From contig JALGTV010000077.1 of assembly GCA_029821215.1 (NCBI GenBank), positions 1-18,203 on the forward strand: a stretch of 18,203 nt of DNA, read 5' to 3'. Of this stretch, positions 1 to 7,937 are shown one piece after another (the first letter of the stretch is position 1; each line of letters starts with the position of its first letter). Origin of the DNA: Candidatus Zipacnadia bacterium (GTDB lineage Bacteria; Armatimonadota; Zipacnadia; Zipacnadales; Zipacnadaceae). The position numbers were made by a program, and so were the translations under genes. Under the pieces are notes generated by a model that did not search any database, had not been told where the DNA came from, and saw only the letters and a program-made list of their open reading frames with translations.

Positions 1-2
1 TG

Positions 3-1382
3 AGGGTGTTGGCACAGATAAGAAAAATTGCTCCGGAAGTGACGATATACGCCAGCAGCGTGATAATGGGGCAAGCGCCCATCGGTGTAGGGAATGACAC
101 TGGCCGCTACCGCCAACTTCTGGGGGATTACTCTCAACTCAAAGCCCGCCGGGACGCTGAGGATGACGCGGCGCAACGCCAGGCCCTGCAACAACTGGAG
201 CAACAGATTCCTCCCCCAGTCCGTGACCGGTACCTGTCCGTACGAGAGCGCAATCATCAGGTGAATGAGTTAGCTATTGAGCAGGTAGCGGCGGGCAATA
301 TTGATTTTCTGGTCCTGCCCCAGGATGACGCTGGGCAGCAGGGCCTACACATTGGCGAACAGCAGCACCTGAGAAAATGTATATCTGATGCGGGACTGGA
401 AGAGCGGGTAATGATCTATCCGGGTGCGGATGAGGTAGGGATGACGCTGCTGGCCCGCTTTGTTCATCAGCATATGGAGAAACAGCCGGCAGTGCGGGTT
501 ATCTATGCTGACCAAAACGCCGCCGAGAATATTGCTGACTTTGAAGACCGTCCCTTTACTGCAGTGGTAGCCGCCCAGTTGGCGGTCGTGGGAGCCCGGC
601 CAGCCAGTCAGGACGAAACACCGGCCTTGACCTTGCTAATTAGCCCGCCGGCCGGGCTTAGTCGTCAAGAGGCAGCTAAAACGAAGGTTCAACAGCAGCG
701 GCAAGCCCGCCTGTCAGCGGCAGTCAAGCAAGTGATAGAGATGAGTCCCCGCCGCGGAATAGCAATCTGCGATGCCGCCTTTCCTAACGGTGCTGACGAT
801 GAATTCGTGGCGGCAATGTTGGCCGGAGGAATGGACCCATCTCAGTTACTTTCCTATGGGGCGTGGAATACGGCCAGCAACTCACTGGGATCGGTCCTCG
901 CCCACAGCATGCTACGGCTAATTGCTCTCCAAGACAAAGGCGCCTTTGACCTGGTTCATTTGGTTACCGATGTGGCCCCGATGCGCTACTTGAAACTACT
1001 TAGCTCCCTCATCCGCGCCCAACAGGCCCATATTCAGTTCCTCTTTACCCGATTTGTGGACGACTGGCTGTATCAGAGTCAGGTCCGCCCAGAGGTTAGC
1101 CGTCAGTTGGCGGAGTTAGTTAGTTCATCGGCATTTGATTTGCATCAGACTTATTCGTGGGCCGAGCAAATGGTACGTAGCCGACTGCTGCCCGAAGCAA
1201 CAAATCTGTGGATTGAGCAGTTCTTAGACCGCCCCTGTGTGGAGATAGGTCCGGAGGGCAACCGGCAAGTGGTGATGCTGGCCGAAATGGAACAGATGCA
1301 CGTATCCCTGCCTTGGCGCCGGCTGTTCGAGGTGGAGTTGGAATTCAAACTCAATATGGAATTGGCCGCCATCAGCCAGTAA
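3..1382 (+). CDS. DUF4127 family protein, 5' end cut by window edge
   Basis: This is the C-terminal ~460 residues of a DUF4127-family protein of unknown biochemical function. The reading frame is open back to the left edge, so the GTG at position 6 is probably internal. Family members usually run about 500 residues or more and begin with a PLDSRP-type segment, which is absent here, so roughly 100 residues are missing. Visible family signatures are an ASSVIM segment near the start, RERNHQVN followed by IDFLVLPQDDA, and IYPGADEVGMTLLARF. The gene ends convergently with ackA, with about 67 bp between the two stops. No catalytic role can be assigned. The family call rests on remembered conserved motifs, not on a search. 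Confidence 0.8.
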   Translation, partial: RVLAQIRKIAPEVTIYASSVIMGQAPIGVGNDTGRYRQLLGDYSQLKARRDAEDDAAQRQALQQLEQQIPPPVRDRYLSVRERNHQVNELAIEQVAAGNIDFLVLPQDDAGQQGLHIGEQQHLRKCISDAGLEERVMIYPGADEVGMTLLARFVHQHMEKQPAVRVIYADQNAAENIADFEDRPFTAVVAAQLAVVGARPASQDETPALTLLISPPAGLSRQEAAKTKVQQQRQARLSAAVKQVIEMSPRRGIAICDAAFPNGADDEFVAAMLAGGMDPSQLLSYGAWNTASNSLGSVLAHSMLRLIALQDKGAFDLVHLVTDVAPMRYLKLLSSLIRAQQAHIQFLFTRFVDDWLYQSQVRPEVSRQLAELVSSSAFDLHQTYSWAEQMVRSRLLPEATNLWIEQFLDRPCVEIGPEGNRQVVMLAEMEQMHVSLPWRRLFEVELEFKLNMELAAISQ

Positions 1383-1390
1383 GGATGCCA

Positions 1391-1420
1391 GAACAACAGG
1401 GCACAGCTATATGCCCCCTG
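1391..1420 (-). terminator. Weak hairpin between convergent DUF4127 and ackA genes
   Basis: A GGGCA/TGCCC stem with an 8-nt loop can be extended by two more pairs across a 2-nt bulge. On the minus strand it is followed by the T-rich stretch TTGTT. It lies just past the ackA stop, where a terminator would be expected. The stem is short and the T-tract interrupted, so this is a weak call. Confidence 0.25.
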
Positions 1421-1449
1421 CCTCAAGCCGCCGCTGTTGGGTGACTATA

Positions 1450-2685
1450 TCACTTGGGGAGTTTATCTGTTACGATTGCCGCCGTATCCCGGGCAATCAT
1501 TAGTTCTTCGTCGGTAGGTATCACCAGGATTCGGGCCCGGCTATCTGGGGTACTGATGTCAACTGGCTCACTGCCCCCACTTAAGCCCTGGTTAGCCGCC
1601 TCATCCAAGTGCAGGCCCAGATGCTCCAGACCGGTCACCGTGCTGGCTCGCACCTCGGGGGCATTCTCGCCGATGCCGGCGGTGAACACTACCGCATCTA
1701 CACCACCCATAACCGCAGCATAGGCGCCAATATATTTCTTGATGCGATAACAGAAGATATCCAAGGCCAACTGGGCCCGGTCATTTCCTGCGCGTACAGC
1801 GGCACAAATATCACGCATATCGCTGCTGACCCCCGAGACCCCCAGTAGGCCGCTGTGTTCATTGAGCAGTTCATCTACCTGGTCAGCCGACAGTCCCATC
1901 TCGTTGATTAGGAAGGCCACCACCGCCGGGTCCAGGTCTCCACATCGCGTCCCCATCAGCAACCCCTCCAAGGGGGTAAAGCCCATAGAAGTATCTATTG
2001 ACTGACCGGCCCGGACCGCAGTGATGCTGCAGCCGTTACCCAGATGGCAAGTTATTATTCTCTGCTCGGTGGTAGGGACACCCCGCTGCTGGAGAATCTC
2101 AGCCGCTTTCAGGGCCACATACCGGTGCGAGGTGCCGTGAAACCCATAGCGGCGGATGCCGTGGTTCTCATAGAATCGGTAGGGCAGTCCATATACATAA
2201 GCATAAGGGGGTATGGTCTGGTGAAAGGCAGTGTCAAATACTGCCACCTGAGGGACACCGGGCAGATACTTCTGGCAGGCGCGGATGCCGGCCAGGTTGG
2301 GGGGATTGTGCAGCGGCGCTAATTCACAGTACCGGCTTATGGCGGAGATTACCTGGTCATTGATGAGTACCGAGGCGGAGAATTCCTCGCCCCCATGAAC
2401 CACGCGATGCCCTACTGCGTCAACTTCGTCCAGCGACTTGATGACACCGTGGTCAGGGTCAACCAGAGCCGCCACTATATGGCTTAGCGCGGTCTGGTGG
2501 CTGGGCATCTCAGCCACCAGGCGGTACTGTTCACCAAACCGGGGATGGTGTACTAAGGATGCCTGCTGGCCGCCGTTGACTGCGACTCGGTCGGCAATGC
2601 CCGTGGCCAGAGATGCTTCGGGGTGGGTCTGGAAGATTTCATACTTTACCGACGAACTACCACAATTGATAACTAATACGATCAC
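1450..2685 (-). CDS. ackA: Acetate kinase
   Basis: Acetate kinase interconverts acetate + ATP and acetyl phosphate + ADP in the cytoplasm. With a phosphotransacetylase it gives substrate-level ATP or activates acetate. The 411-residue length is normal for the family. The signatures are in order: NCGSSSVKY at residues 7-15 (acetokinase signature 1), GHRVVHGG, DTAFHQT with its catalytic-region histidine, GFHGTSHRYV, CHLGNGCSI, MGTRCGDLDP with the active-site arginine, TAGIGENAPEVR, and PTDEEL near the end. The start is GTG, preceded by GGAGAG at a suitable distance. It is the last gene of the minus-strand block, 32 bp after the coiled-coil gene. No phosphotransacetylase gene lies in the window. 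Confidence 0.97.
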   Translation of the reverse strand: MIVLVINCGSSSVKYEIFQTHPEASLATGIADRVAVNGGQQASLVHHPRFGEQYRLVAEMPSHQTALSHIVAALVDPDHGVIKSLDEVDAVGHRVVHGGEEFSASVLINDQVISAISRYCELAPLHNPPNLAGIRACQKYLPGVPQVAVFDTAFHQTIPPYAYVYGLPYRFYENHGIRRYGFHGTSHRYVALKAAEILQQRGVPTTEQRIITCHLGNGCSITAVRAGQSIDTSMGFTPLEGLLMGTRCGDLDPAVVAFLINEMGLSADQVDELLNEHSGLLGVSGVSSDMRDICAAVRAGNDRAQLALDIFCYRIKKYIGAYAAVMGGVDAVVFTAGIGENAPEVRASTVTGLEHLGLHLDEAANQGLSGGSEPVDISTPDSRARILVIPTDEELMIARDTAAIVTDKLPK

Positions 2686-2717
2686 CGATGGTTTCTCTCC
2701 CTGGTGGACAGTATTGG

Positions 2718-3221
2718 CTACTCTTCCTCCACCGGGAACGGCTCGGACCGTCGGGAGGTACTTTCGGTGATGAGAGCTTTTCGGGTCTTGCTGATAGTCG
2801 CCGAGATACGGTTGACATAATTCTCCAGTCGCTCTACGATACCACGCGCCCAGGTTTCGGCTTCGGCTCTTATGGCCTGGGCGTCAATACGGGCTTGGTC
2901 CTGTATCTCCTCGGCCCGCTGCTCGGCTTGTTTTACCACCTCATCACTGGAGACCAGCAGTTGTGCTTGCTCGCGGGCCGCTTCCAGAATCTTAGCGCGC
3001 TCCTCACGTGCTTCCTCAATAATACGCTGGCGGTCGCGAGAGACCTGGGTAGCTGTGGTCATCTCTTCTGGCAATGAGGAACGCAAGTGATGCAACATGC
3101 CAAAGAACTCTTCGGCATCCAGGACCGTCTTGCCGATGAATCCGGGTATAAACCGCGTGTACCATTTCTCCCCCTCTTCACCCATAACTTCAAACTCTTC
3201 AAGTAGATTAAGGATTTCCAT
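2718..3221 (-). CDS. DivIVA-like / V-ATPase-subunit-like coiled-coil protein
   Basis: This 167-residue, highly charged protein has no transmembrane segment. Residues ~35-55 (LDAEEFFGMLHHL, then SLPEEM) resemble the small alpha-helical proteins often annotated simply as ATPase or DivIVA-like and found beside coaD in Firmicutes-type genomes. Residues ~60-150 form a long Ala/Glu/Arg-rich heptad-like coiled coil. The tail ends in an acidic stretch. GGGAGG precedes the ATG at good spacing. The gene sits between coaD (14 bp upstream) and ackA (32 bp downstream), so it is probably cotranscribed. No Walker motif is present, so the ATPase name is not supported. A scaffold or membrane-pole role like that of DivIVA is inference only. 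Confidence 0.75.
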   Translation of the reverse strand: MEILNLLEEFEVMGEEGEKWYTRFIPGFIGKTVLDAEEFFGMLHHLRSSLPEEMTTATQVSRDRQRIIEEAREERAKILEAAREQAQLLVSSDEVVKQAEQRAEEIQDQARIDAQAIRAEAETWARGIVERLENYVNRISATISKTRKALITESTSRRSEPFPVEEE

Positions 3222-3235
3222 AGGTTGCCTCCCGC

Positions 3236-3757
3236 TTAGTTAGCCTGGGCACTGGCGTCTTTGAGTTTTTCATATAAGGGCTCCAGTACGGCTGCCGGTA
3301 CCAGCTCCTTGATATCCCCGCCCAATGCGGCCAGCTCCTTGACCAAACTGGAACTTAGGAAAGCATAATCGGAATGCGCCACCAAAAATACCGTGTGTAT
3401 GTGGGGCGCCTGATGGCGATTCATCAGGGCCATCTGCACCTCCCGCTCGAAGTCCGAGACGGCCCGTAGCCCCTTGACCAGAGCTATGGCTCCCTGCTGC
3501 TGCGCATACTCTACGACCAAGCCCTGGAAACCATCCACCTTCACGTTGGGCAAATCGCGGCAGGCCTCCTTGGCCATCTGTACTCGCTCCGCCAGGGAGA
3601 ACAACGGCTTTTTGTCAGCGCTCTCGGCCACGGCTACAATTATTCTGCCGAACATCTCACTGGCCCGGCGGATAATATCTATATGACCCTCAGTAATGGG
3701 GTCAAAAGCACCCGGACATACCGCAATATGCTCTAATGATTCGTTAGGCACTGCCAT
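3236..3757 (-). CDS. coaD: Phosphopantetheine adenylyltransferase
   Basis: CoaD (PPAT) transfers AMP from ATP to 4'-phosphopantetheine to give dephospho-CoA, the penultimate step of coenzyme A synthesis. At 173 residues it is slightly longer than the usual ~160 because of short extra ends. Visible signatures are PGAFDPITEGHIDII (nucleotidyltransferase T/HxGH motif, residues ~15-29), KKPLF with the substrate-binding lysine, GLRAVSDFE, MNRH, and FLSSSLVKELA near the C-terminus. The residue before GLRAV is Lys (VKGLRAV), where many family members have Arg. The gene overlaps the rsmD stop by 14 bp, consistent with coupled translation. Confidence 0.96.
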   Translation of the reverse strand: MAVPNESLEHIAVCPGAFDPITEGHIDIIRRASEMFGRIIVAVAESADKKPLFSLAERVQMAKEACRDLPNVKVDGFQGLVVEYAQQQGAIALVKGLRAVSDFEREVQMALMNRHQAPHIHTVFLVAHSDYAFLSSSLVKELAALGGDIKELVPAAVLEPLYEKLKDASAQAN

Positions 3758-4328
3758 TGTCCTTCCCTGTCACTGGATCAACCCTAAACAAATCTATTTT
3801 TGTCTGTCCAAACATTTTGCTCTGCTTAGGCAGATAGGAGAAGTCTACGGGGTCGCCGCTATCGTGCTGAATAATGATCAGCGCCTGGTCGGCTACTCCC
3901 TCCCTCTTTACAATTAGCCGCTCGGTTAGCAGCGGCAGGTCGCTACTACCATACGGTGGATCAACGAAGATGATATCAAACGGCCCGTACTGAGTAGCTA
4001 CCCGAGTCCAGCACTCCAGTACCCGTCCGGCCATCACCACAGCATCCGCAGCCAAATGAGTATTCGCCAAGTTAGCCTCAATACCTTCCCGACAACGGCG
4101 GCTACTTTCAACAAATATAACTTGCCGAGCGCCGCGGCTCAGGGCCTCAATGCCCACGGCCCCACTGCCCGCATATAAGTCCGCAAACCGTGCCCCTTCT
4201 ACCTGAGGCCCAATGCTACCGAATACCGACTCCCGCATCGCGTCAGTGGTGGGTCTGATATCTACGCCGCACGGCGTTGATAATGGCAAAGAGCCGGCTT
4301 TACCTGCTATTACGCGCATTTTTCTCAT
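3744..4328 (-). CDS. rsmD: 16S rRNA (guanine966-N2)-methyltransferase
   Basis: RsmD methylates N2 of G966 in the small-subunit rRNA using S-adenosylmethionine. The 194-residue length is normal. The signatures are the N-terminal MRVIAG, RPTTDAMRESVF (residues ~26-37), the SAM-binding LYAGSGAVGIEALSRGA (residues ~51-67), the acidic FVE after motif I, and the catalytic FVDPPYG (residues ~120-126). The ATG overlaps the recG stop in an ATGA arrangement, implying translational coupling. The recG-rsmD-coaD order is common in Gram-positive-type genomes, which supports the assignment. Confidence 0.95.
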   Translation of the reverse strand: MRKMRVIAGKAGSLPLSTPCGVDIRPTTDAMRESVFGSIGPQVEGARFADLYAGSGAVGIEALSRGARQVIFVESSRRCREGIEANLANTHLAADAVVMAGRVLECWTRVATQYGPFDIIFVDPPYGSSDLPLLTERLIVKREGVADQALIIIQHDSGDPVDFSYLPKQSKMFGQTKIDLFRVDPVTGKDNGSA

Positions 4329-6655
4329 AATGTCCAGGCGGGACTATGGCGAGCAATTTGGGCTATCCGGTGGGCCAGCGGTTGATGTTCAGGCCTCTGG
4401 AGCTCAGGATCGTCAGCGATGAGGGCAAAGGCATCATCGCGAGCCTGGACCAAGATGGCAGTCTCGGCCAGCAGGTCAGCCATGCGCACATCAGGCAATC
4501 CGTGCTGGCGGGTGCCGGTCAGCTCGCCGGGCCCGCGGCGGCGCAGGTCCTCGCGGGCAACCTCAAAGCCGTCTGTGGTTCGCTCCAGCACCTGTAGCCG
4601 GTCAATTACCTCGGGACTACGGGAATTAGTCAACAGCAGGCAATAAGCCTGTTGGTCACTGCGGCCCACCCGGCCGCGTAGTTGGTGAAGCTGACACAGA
4701 CCAAACCGCTCGGCATTTTCCACCATCATCACTACCGCGTTGGGCACATCTACTCCCACCTCAATCACGCTGGTGGCTACCAGTATATCTAACTCACCCT
4801 GGCGAAACGCCTCCATGGTTGTCTCCCGTTGGTCGGTAGGCATCCGGCCATGGACCAGCCCTAACTTCAGCGTCGGGAAGATGTAATTCTTCAGCCGCCC
4901 AAATAGCTTCTCGGCCGCCACCAAATACTGTTGGTCGCTCTCCTCAATCACCGGGCACACTATAAAGGTCTGCCGCCCGCGGTTGGCCTGCCCGATGATG
5001 AATTCGTAGGCCCGCTTGCGGTCTCGCCCAACAATGAGCTCGGTGTGAACCGGTTTGCGTCCCGGTGGCAATTCATCCAACACTGAGATGTCAAAATCGC
5101 CGTAGGCCGTTAAGGCTAAGGTGCGCGGGATGGGCGTAGCTGACATAACCAGGATGTTGGTATGATCACCCTTAGCGGCTAACTTGGCCCGCTGGACAAC
5201 GCCGAACCGATGTTGCTCATCTATCACCGCGACCGCCGCATGAGTGCCCACCACGCACTTCAACTCCCCACTGGCCAGTTGCTCTCGTAGTTGGGCCTTG
5301 CTCTCTGAAGGCAAACTGCCGACAAGCAGTGCTGGTTGGTAGCCGAATGGGCTGAGAAGCTCCCGCAGCACTCCCCAATCCTGCTCGGCTAGAATCTCGG
5401 TAGGGGCCATCACGGCCGCCTGCCGCCCGGCCTCAATGGCGGCCAAGACTGCGGCGGCTGCCACTACCGTTTTACCAGAGCCCACGTCACCATGTATCAG
5501 CCGATAAGCAGGCTGAGGGCTGGCCAGGTCGGCCAGGACCTGATCAGTCACCCGGCGCTGAGCAGCGGTTAGTTCAAAGGGCAATGCTTGCTGGAGCCGG
5601 CGGCCTATGCCATCGCTGGACACCTGGGACTGGGCAACCGGCCTCTTTACTGCGTGGCGCCGGCGGGCCAGCGCTGCCTGCAGAGTGAATAACTCCTCAT
5701 AGGCCAGTCGTCGGCGGGCCTGTTGGGCTGCAGATTGGCTTTTAGGGAAGTGTACTTCGCGGACTGCTTCCTCCATCAAAGGCAACTGCCGCGCTTGCTG
5801 CACTGCCGGTGGTACCACCCCGGAAGGAATCTGGCTGCACCGCTGCAGTGCCTGATGAATCAGCTTGCGCATCATCACCGCCGAGATTCCCTGAGTCAGG
5901 GGATAGATGGGCACCAGTCGGCTGCTGTGGATAATCTCCTCTTCCCCGAGCACCTCTTCTTCGGAGACCGCCAGTGATATCTTACCTTTATGGATGCGCA
6001 CCTTGCCCGTGACAATCATTTCCGTGCCCGGTGGATAAAGGTTGACGCGGAAAGTCTGATTGAACCAGACCAGATTGCCAGTTGCGGTATCATCCTCTAC
6101 TGGCACCTGGGCGAAGCTAATGCGCTTAGCGCGAATTGCCCGTCCGGGACCAGTAACCCGCACCCGCACGGTGGCAGTCTGTCGATGCTGGGCGTCCTCC
6201 AGGGTGGTCAACTGAGTACGGTCCTCATAGCGAATAGGACAATGCAGAAGCAGGTCCCCGATACAGTAGATACCCAGATTAGCCAATATCTTAGCCCGCC
6301 GGGGACCAATGCCGTCCAAGTCGGTTAGGGGAGCTTCCCCGCTCAGTTGGCTCCCATCGGGGGCTGATTGAGACCCGCCATCGGCTGGGGCGGACTTGAG
6401 CTGGTGCAGCATCTCCTCGGCCAGTTGACGGCGATCGGCACCCGACAACTCAGGATAGTGGGCGAAGCGGCTGGTCAGTTGCTCCAGATGGGGAGCTTTT
6501 GCCTCATCAACCGCAGTTAGTAAGCGCTCGCGCCAGCTCTGTACCAAGTCAGCCATCCCCCCGATAGCAGCCGTGTCTGCACAGTCCTGGCGCAATTCCA
6601 GCGTCAGGACCTTTGTGAGCACCTCAACTGCAGACCTTTGGTCTGGGGCAGGCAA
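4325..6655 (-). CDS. recG: ATP-dependent DNA helicase RecG (internal motif II gap)
   Basis: RecG is a double-stranded DNA translocase that remodels stalled replication forks and branched recombination intermediates. The protein has 776 residues. There is an N-terminal extension (1-110), then a helix-hairpin-helix entry (LDGIGPRRAKILANLGI, ~113-129) and an OB-fold wedge domain (~155-240). The helicase core carries Walker A GDVGSGKT (389-396), APTEILAEQ (417-425), GTHA (470-473), DEQH (479-482), SATPIPRT (505-512), GLVHGRM (599-605), VATSVIEVGVDVPNA (626-640) and QLRGRVGR (658-665). The TRG-like GPGELTGTRQHG (708-719) follows. GTHA is only four residues from IDEQH, where RecG and Mfd normally have about fifteen, so about 11 residues are missing in frame. 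The TTG start follows a GGAGGAGGGAG stretch and lies 4 nt past the upstream stop. Confidence 0.95.
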   Translation of the reverse strand: MPAPDQRSAVEVLTKVLTLELRQDCADTAAIGGMADLVQSWRERLLTAVDEAKAPHLEQLTSRFAHYPELSGADRRQLAEEMLHQLKSAPADGGSQSAPDGSQLSGEAPLTDLDGIGPRRAKILANLGIYCIGDLLLHCPIRYEDRTQLTTLEDAQHRQTATVRVRVTGPGRAIRAKRISFAQVPVEDDTATGNLVWFNQTFRVNLYPPGTEMIVTGKVRIHKGKISLAVSEEEVLGEEEIIHSSRLVPIYPLTQGISAVMMRKLIHQALQRCSQIPSGVVPPAVQQARQLPLMEEAVREVHFPKSQSAAQQARRRLAYEELFTLQAALARRRHAVKRPVAQSQVSSDGIGRRLQQALPFELTAAQRRVTDQVLADLASPQPAYRLIHGDVGSGKTVVAAAAVLAAIEAGRQAAVMAPTEILAEQDWGVLRELLSPFGYQPALLVGSLPSESKAQLREQLASGELKCVVGTHAAVAVIDEQHRFGVVQRAKLAAKGDHTNILVMSATPIPRTLALTAYGDFDISVLDELPPGRKPVHTELIVGRDRKRAYEFIIGQANRGRQTFIVCPVIEESDQQYLVAAEKLFGRLKNYIFPTLKLGLVHGRMPTDQRETTMEAFRQGELDILVATSVIEVGVDVPNAVVMMVENAERFGLCQLHQLRGRVGRSDQQAYCLLLTNSRSPEVIDRLQVLERTTDGFEVAREDLRRRGPGELTGTRQHGLPDVRMADLLAETAILVQARDDAFALIADDPELQRPEHQPLAHRIAQIARHSPAWTL

Positions 6656-6659
6656 GTGC

Positions 6660-7331
6660 TTAGCTGTCTCCCTCCTCCGAAGGCATTTGGGCTCCTATTT
6701 GATCCTGCTGAGCAGCGATACGCTGCCCACTACGATAGGCATCGTAAATCCCATAGGCCCACACCAGCAAGTAGCTAATCAAGCCCACCCATCCGAGAAC
6801 CGTAGCACCCACAGAGGTAGGCTGAGATGGCAGCAGCCATCCAAAAATCTTGTCCACGGCTGGCACCAATAATATCAGTCCTACGACAGCGAGAATCACG
6901 CCCTTTTGGTACTCGCCATTGTACAACTGACCCAAGCCGGGAAAAAGCATTGAACGGCTGGCCGCCAGGCCAGGATCTTTATTAGCTGCCCCCCGGAAGC
7001 GGCTCAGATCCCCACTTTCTAAGGCCTCTCGTTGCTGGACCGCCTCCTGCAACTGCAGGACTATTAGCCCATACTTTCGCTCTGCATCAGCATTGGCTGG
7101 CTCCAACTCCAGCGCGCGCTTAAACTGCTTAGCAGCAGCTTTCTTATCCCCGGAAGCCAACAGTATGTCTCCCCACAATTCGCGGGCACTGGTACTATCG
7201 GGAGTAAGCTCCAGTATTTTCTGGACAGCCTCTTTAGCCTCGTCCAGGCGCTGCCAGTGCAGGCTACGCTGGGCCACCTCGTAAAGATGCTCTAATTCCA
7301 GCTCGTCCAACTCCCCGGAGGTCGCCACCAA
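6660..7331 (-). CDS. TPR-repeat membrane protein with PGLGQLYNG motif
   Basis: This 223-residue protein has two parts. Residues ~14-95 hold two or more tetratricopeptide repeats (helix pairs with the EAKEAVQKILELTPDS and AAKQFKRALELEPAN patterns). After a charged linker, SMLFPGLGQLYNGE (128-140) leads into two transmembrane segments at ~144-166 and ~175-197. The PGLGQLYNG motif is typical of small TM2-like/DUF5683-like membrane modules. The N-terminal TPR domain probably faces the cytoplasm as a protein-binding platform. The start is TTG or the adjacent GTG (7328), preceded by GGGAGGA. It lies 4 bp before recG and about 110 bp after rsfS. Its specific function is unknown. Confidence 0.8.
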   Translation of the reverse strand: MVATSGELDELELEHLYEVAQRSLHWQRLDEAKEAVQKILELTPDSTSARELWGDILLASGDKKAAAKQFKRALELEPANADAERKYGLIVLQLQEAVQQREALESGDLSRFRGAANKDPGLAASRSMLFPGLGQLYNGEYQKGVILAVVGLILLVPAVDKIFGWLLPSQPTSVGATVLGWVGLISYLLVWAYGIYDAYRSGQRIAAQQDQIGAQMPSEEGDS

Positions 7332-7445
7332 GGTTTTTTCCTCCCGAACTGCTTATTTATTTGCTTCTGCAGGCACTGGCGGGAACCAGGTAGTACCTCT
7401 TCACACTGTGTGTCTCGGATCCGCCCACGATGTCGTTGCCAGTTA

Positions 7446-7808
7446 CTATCCGTCATTGGGTGCGGGCACGTCAATCCTATCTGCATCGCCCCACAATCGC
7501 TCCAAGGCGTAGAAAGCCCGGGCCTCTTGACTGAATATATGAACTACCACAGTGCTGTAGTCTAACACTATCCACCGGTCATCTCGCCCCCCTTCGCGAT
7601 GGTGAGGGCTTATCTGCTGCTGTTTCATATCCTGGAGGACGTTCTCAGTAATGGCCCTACTATGAGCCGCTGAGCGACCATGGGTTATCACAAAGTAATC
7701 ACACAACGTCATAAGGGGCCTCATATCCAAAATCACTATGTCCAATGCTCGACGAGCCTGGGCGGCCCCAGCAATCATCAGAGCCCGCTCCCGTGAGTTT
7801 TCTGCCAA
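7446..7808 (-). CDS. rsfS: Ribosomal silencing factor RsfS
   Basis: RsfS binds ribosomal protein uL14 on the large subunit and blocks 30S joining, silencing translation under starvation. Its conserved features are present: ALDIVILDM, CDYFVITHGRS, an EGG turn, WIVLDYSTVVVHIF and FYALERLWGDA. The protein is about 120 residues, normal for the family. Two starts are possible. GTG at 7814 is only 3 nt from the AAGGAGG Shine-Dalgarno sequence (7818-7824), whereas TTG at 7808 is 9 nt away and is preferred here; the difference is two residues. The nadD - LCP - rsfS order is a familiar neighbourhood in Gram-positive-type bacteria and supports the call. Confidence 0.93.
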   Translation of the reverse strand: MAENSRERALMIAGAAQARRALDIVILDMRPLMTLCDYFVITHGRSAAHSRAITENVLQDMKQQQISPHHREGGRDDRWIVLDYSTVVVHIFSQEARAFYALERLWGDADRIDVPAPNDG

Positions 7809-7817
7809 AAGCACTAA

Positions 7818-7824
7818 CCTCCTT
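7818..7824 (-). promoter_or_regulatory. Shine-Dalgarno deciding the rsfS start
   Basis: AAGGAGG on the minus strand is a near-perfect Shine-Dalgarno sequence. It is 9 nt from TTG 7808 but only 3 nt from GTG 7814, so the TTG is favoured despite being the rarer start codon. Confidence 0.6.
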
Positions 7825-7937
7825 CGTCCATTACAAGTTGGCCTACTGCCATCATATAATCATAGACTCTAGCAAAATGTAATTACGACCCGCTTGCAAG
7901 AGTGAAATGTGCAAAGCTGACCAGGCAAATTATTCCG

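Noticed and set aside
7332..7445. Small inverted repeats upstream of the TPR gene as a possible riboswitch or terminator
   Set aside because: Only 5-bp palindromes without suitable loops or a T-tract were found, and no known riboswitch core is visible.
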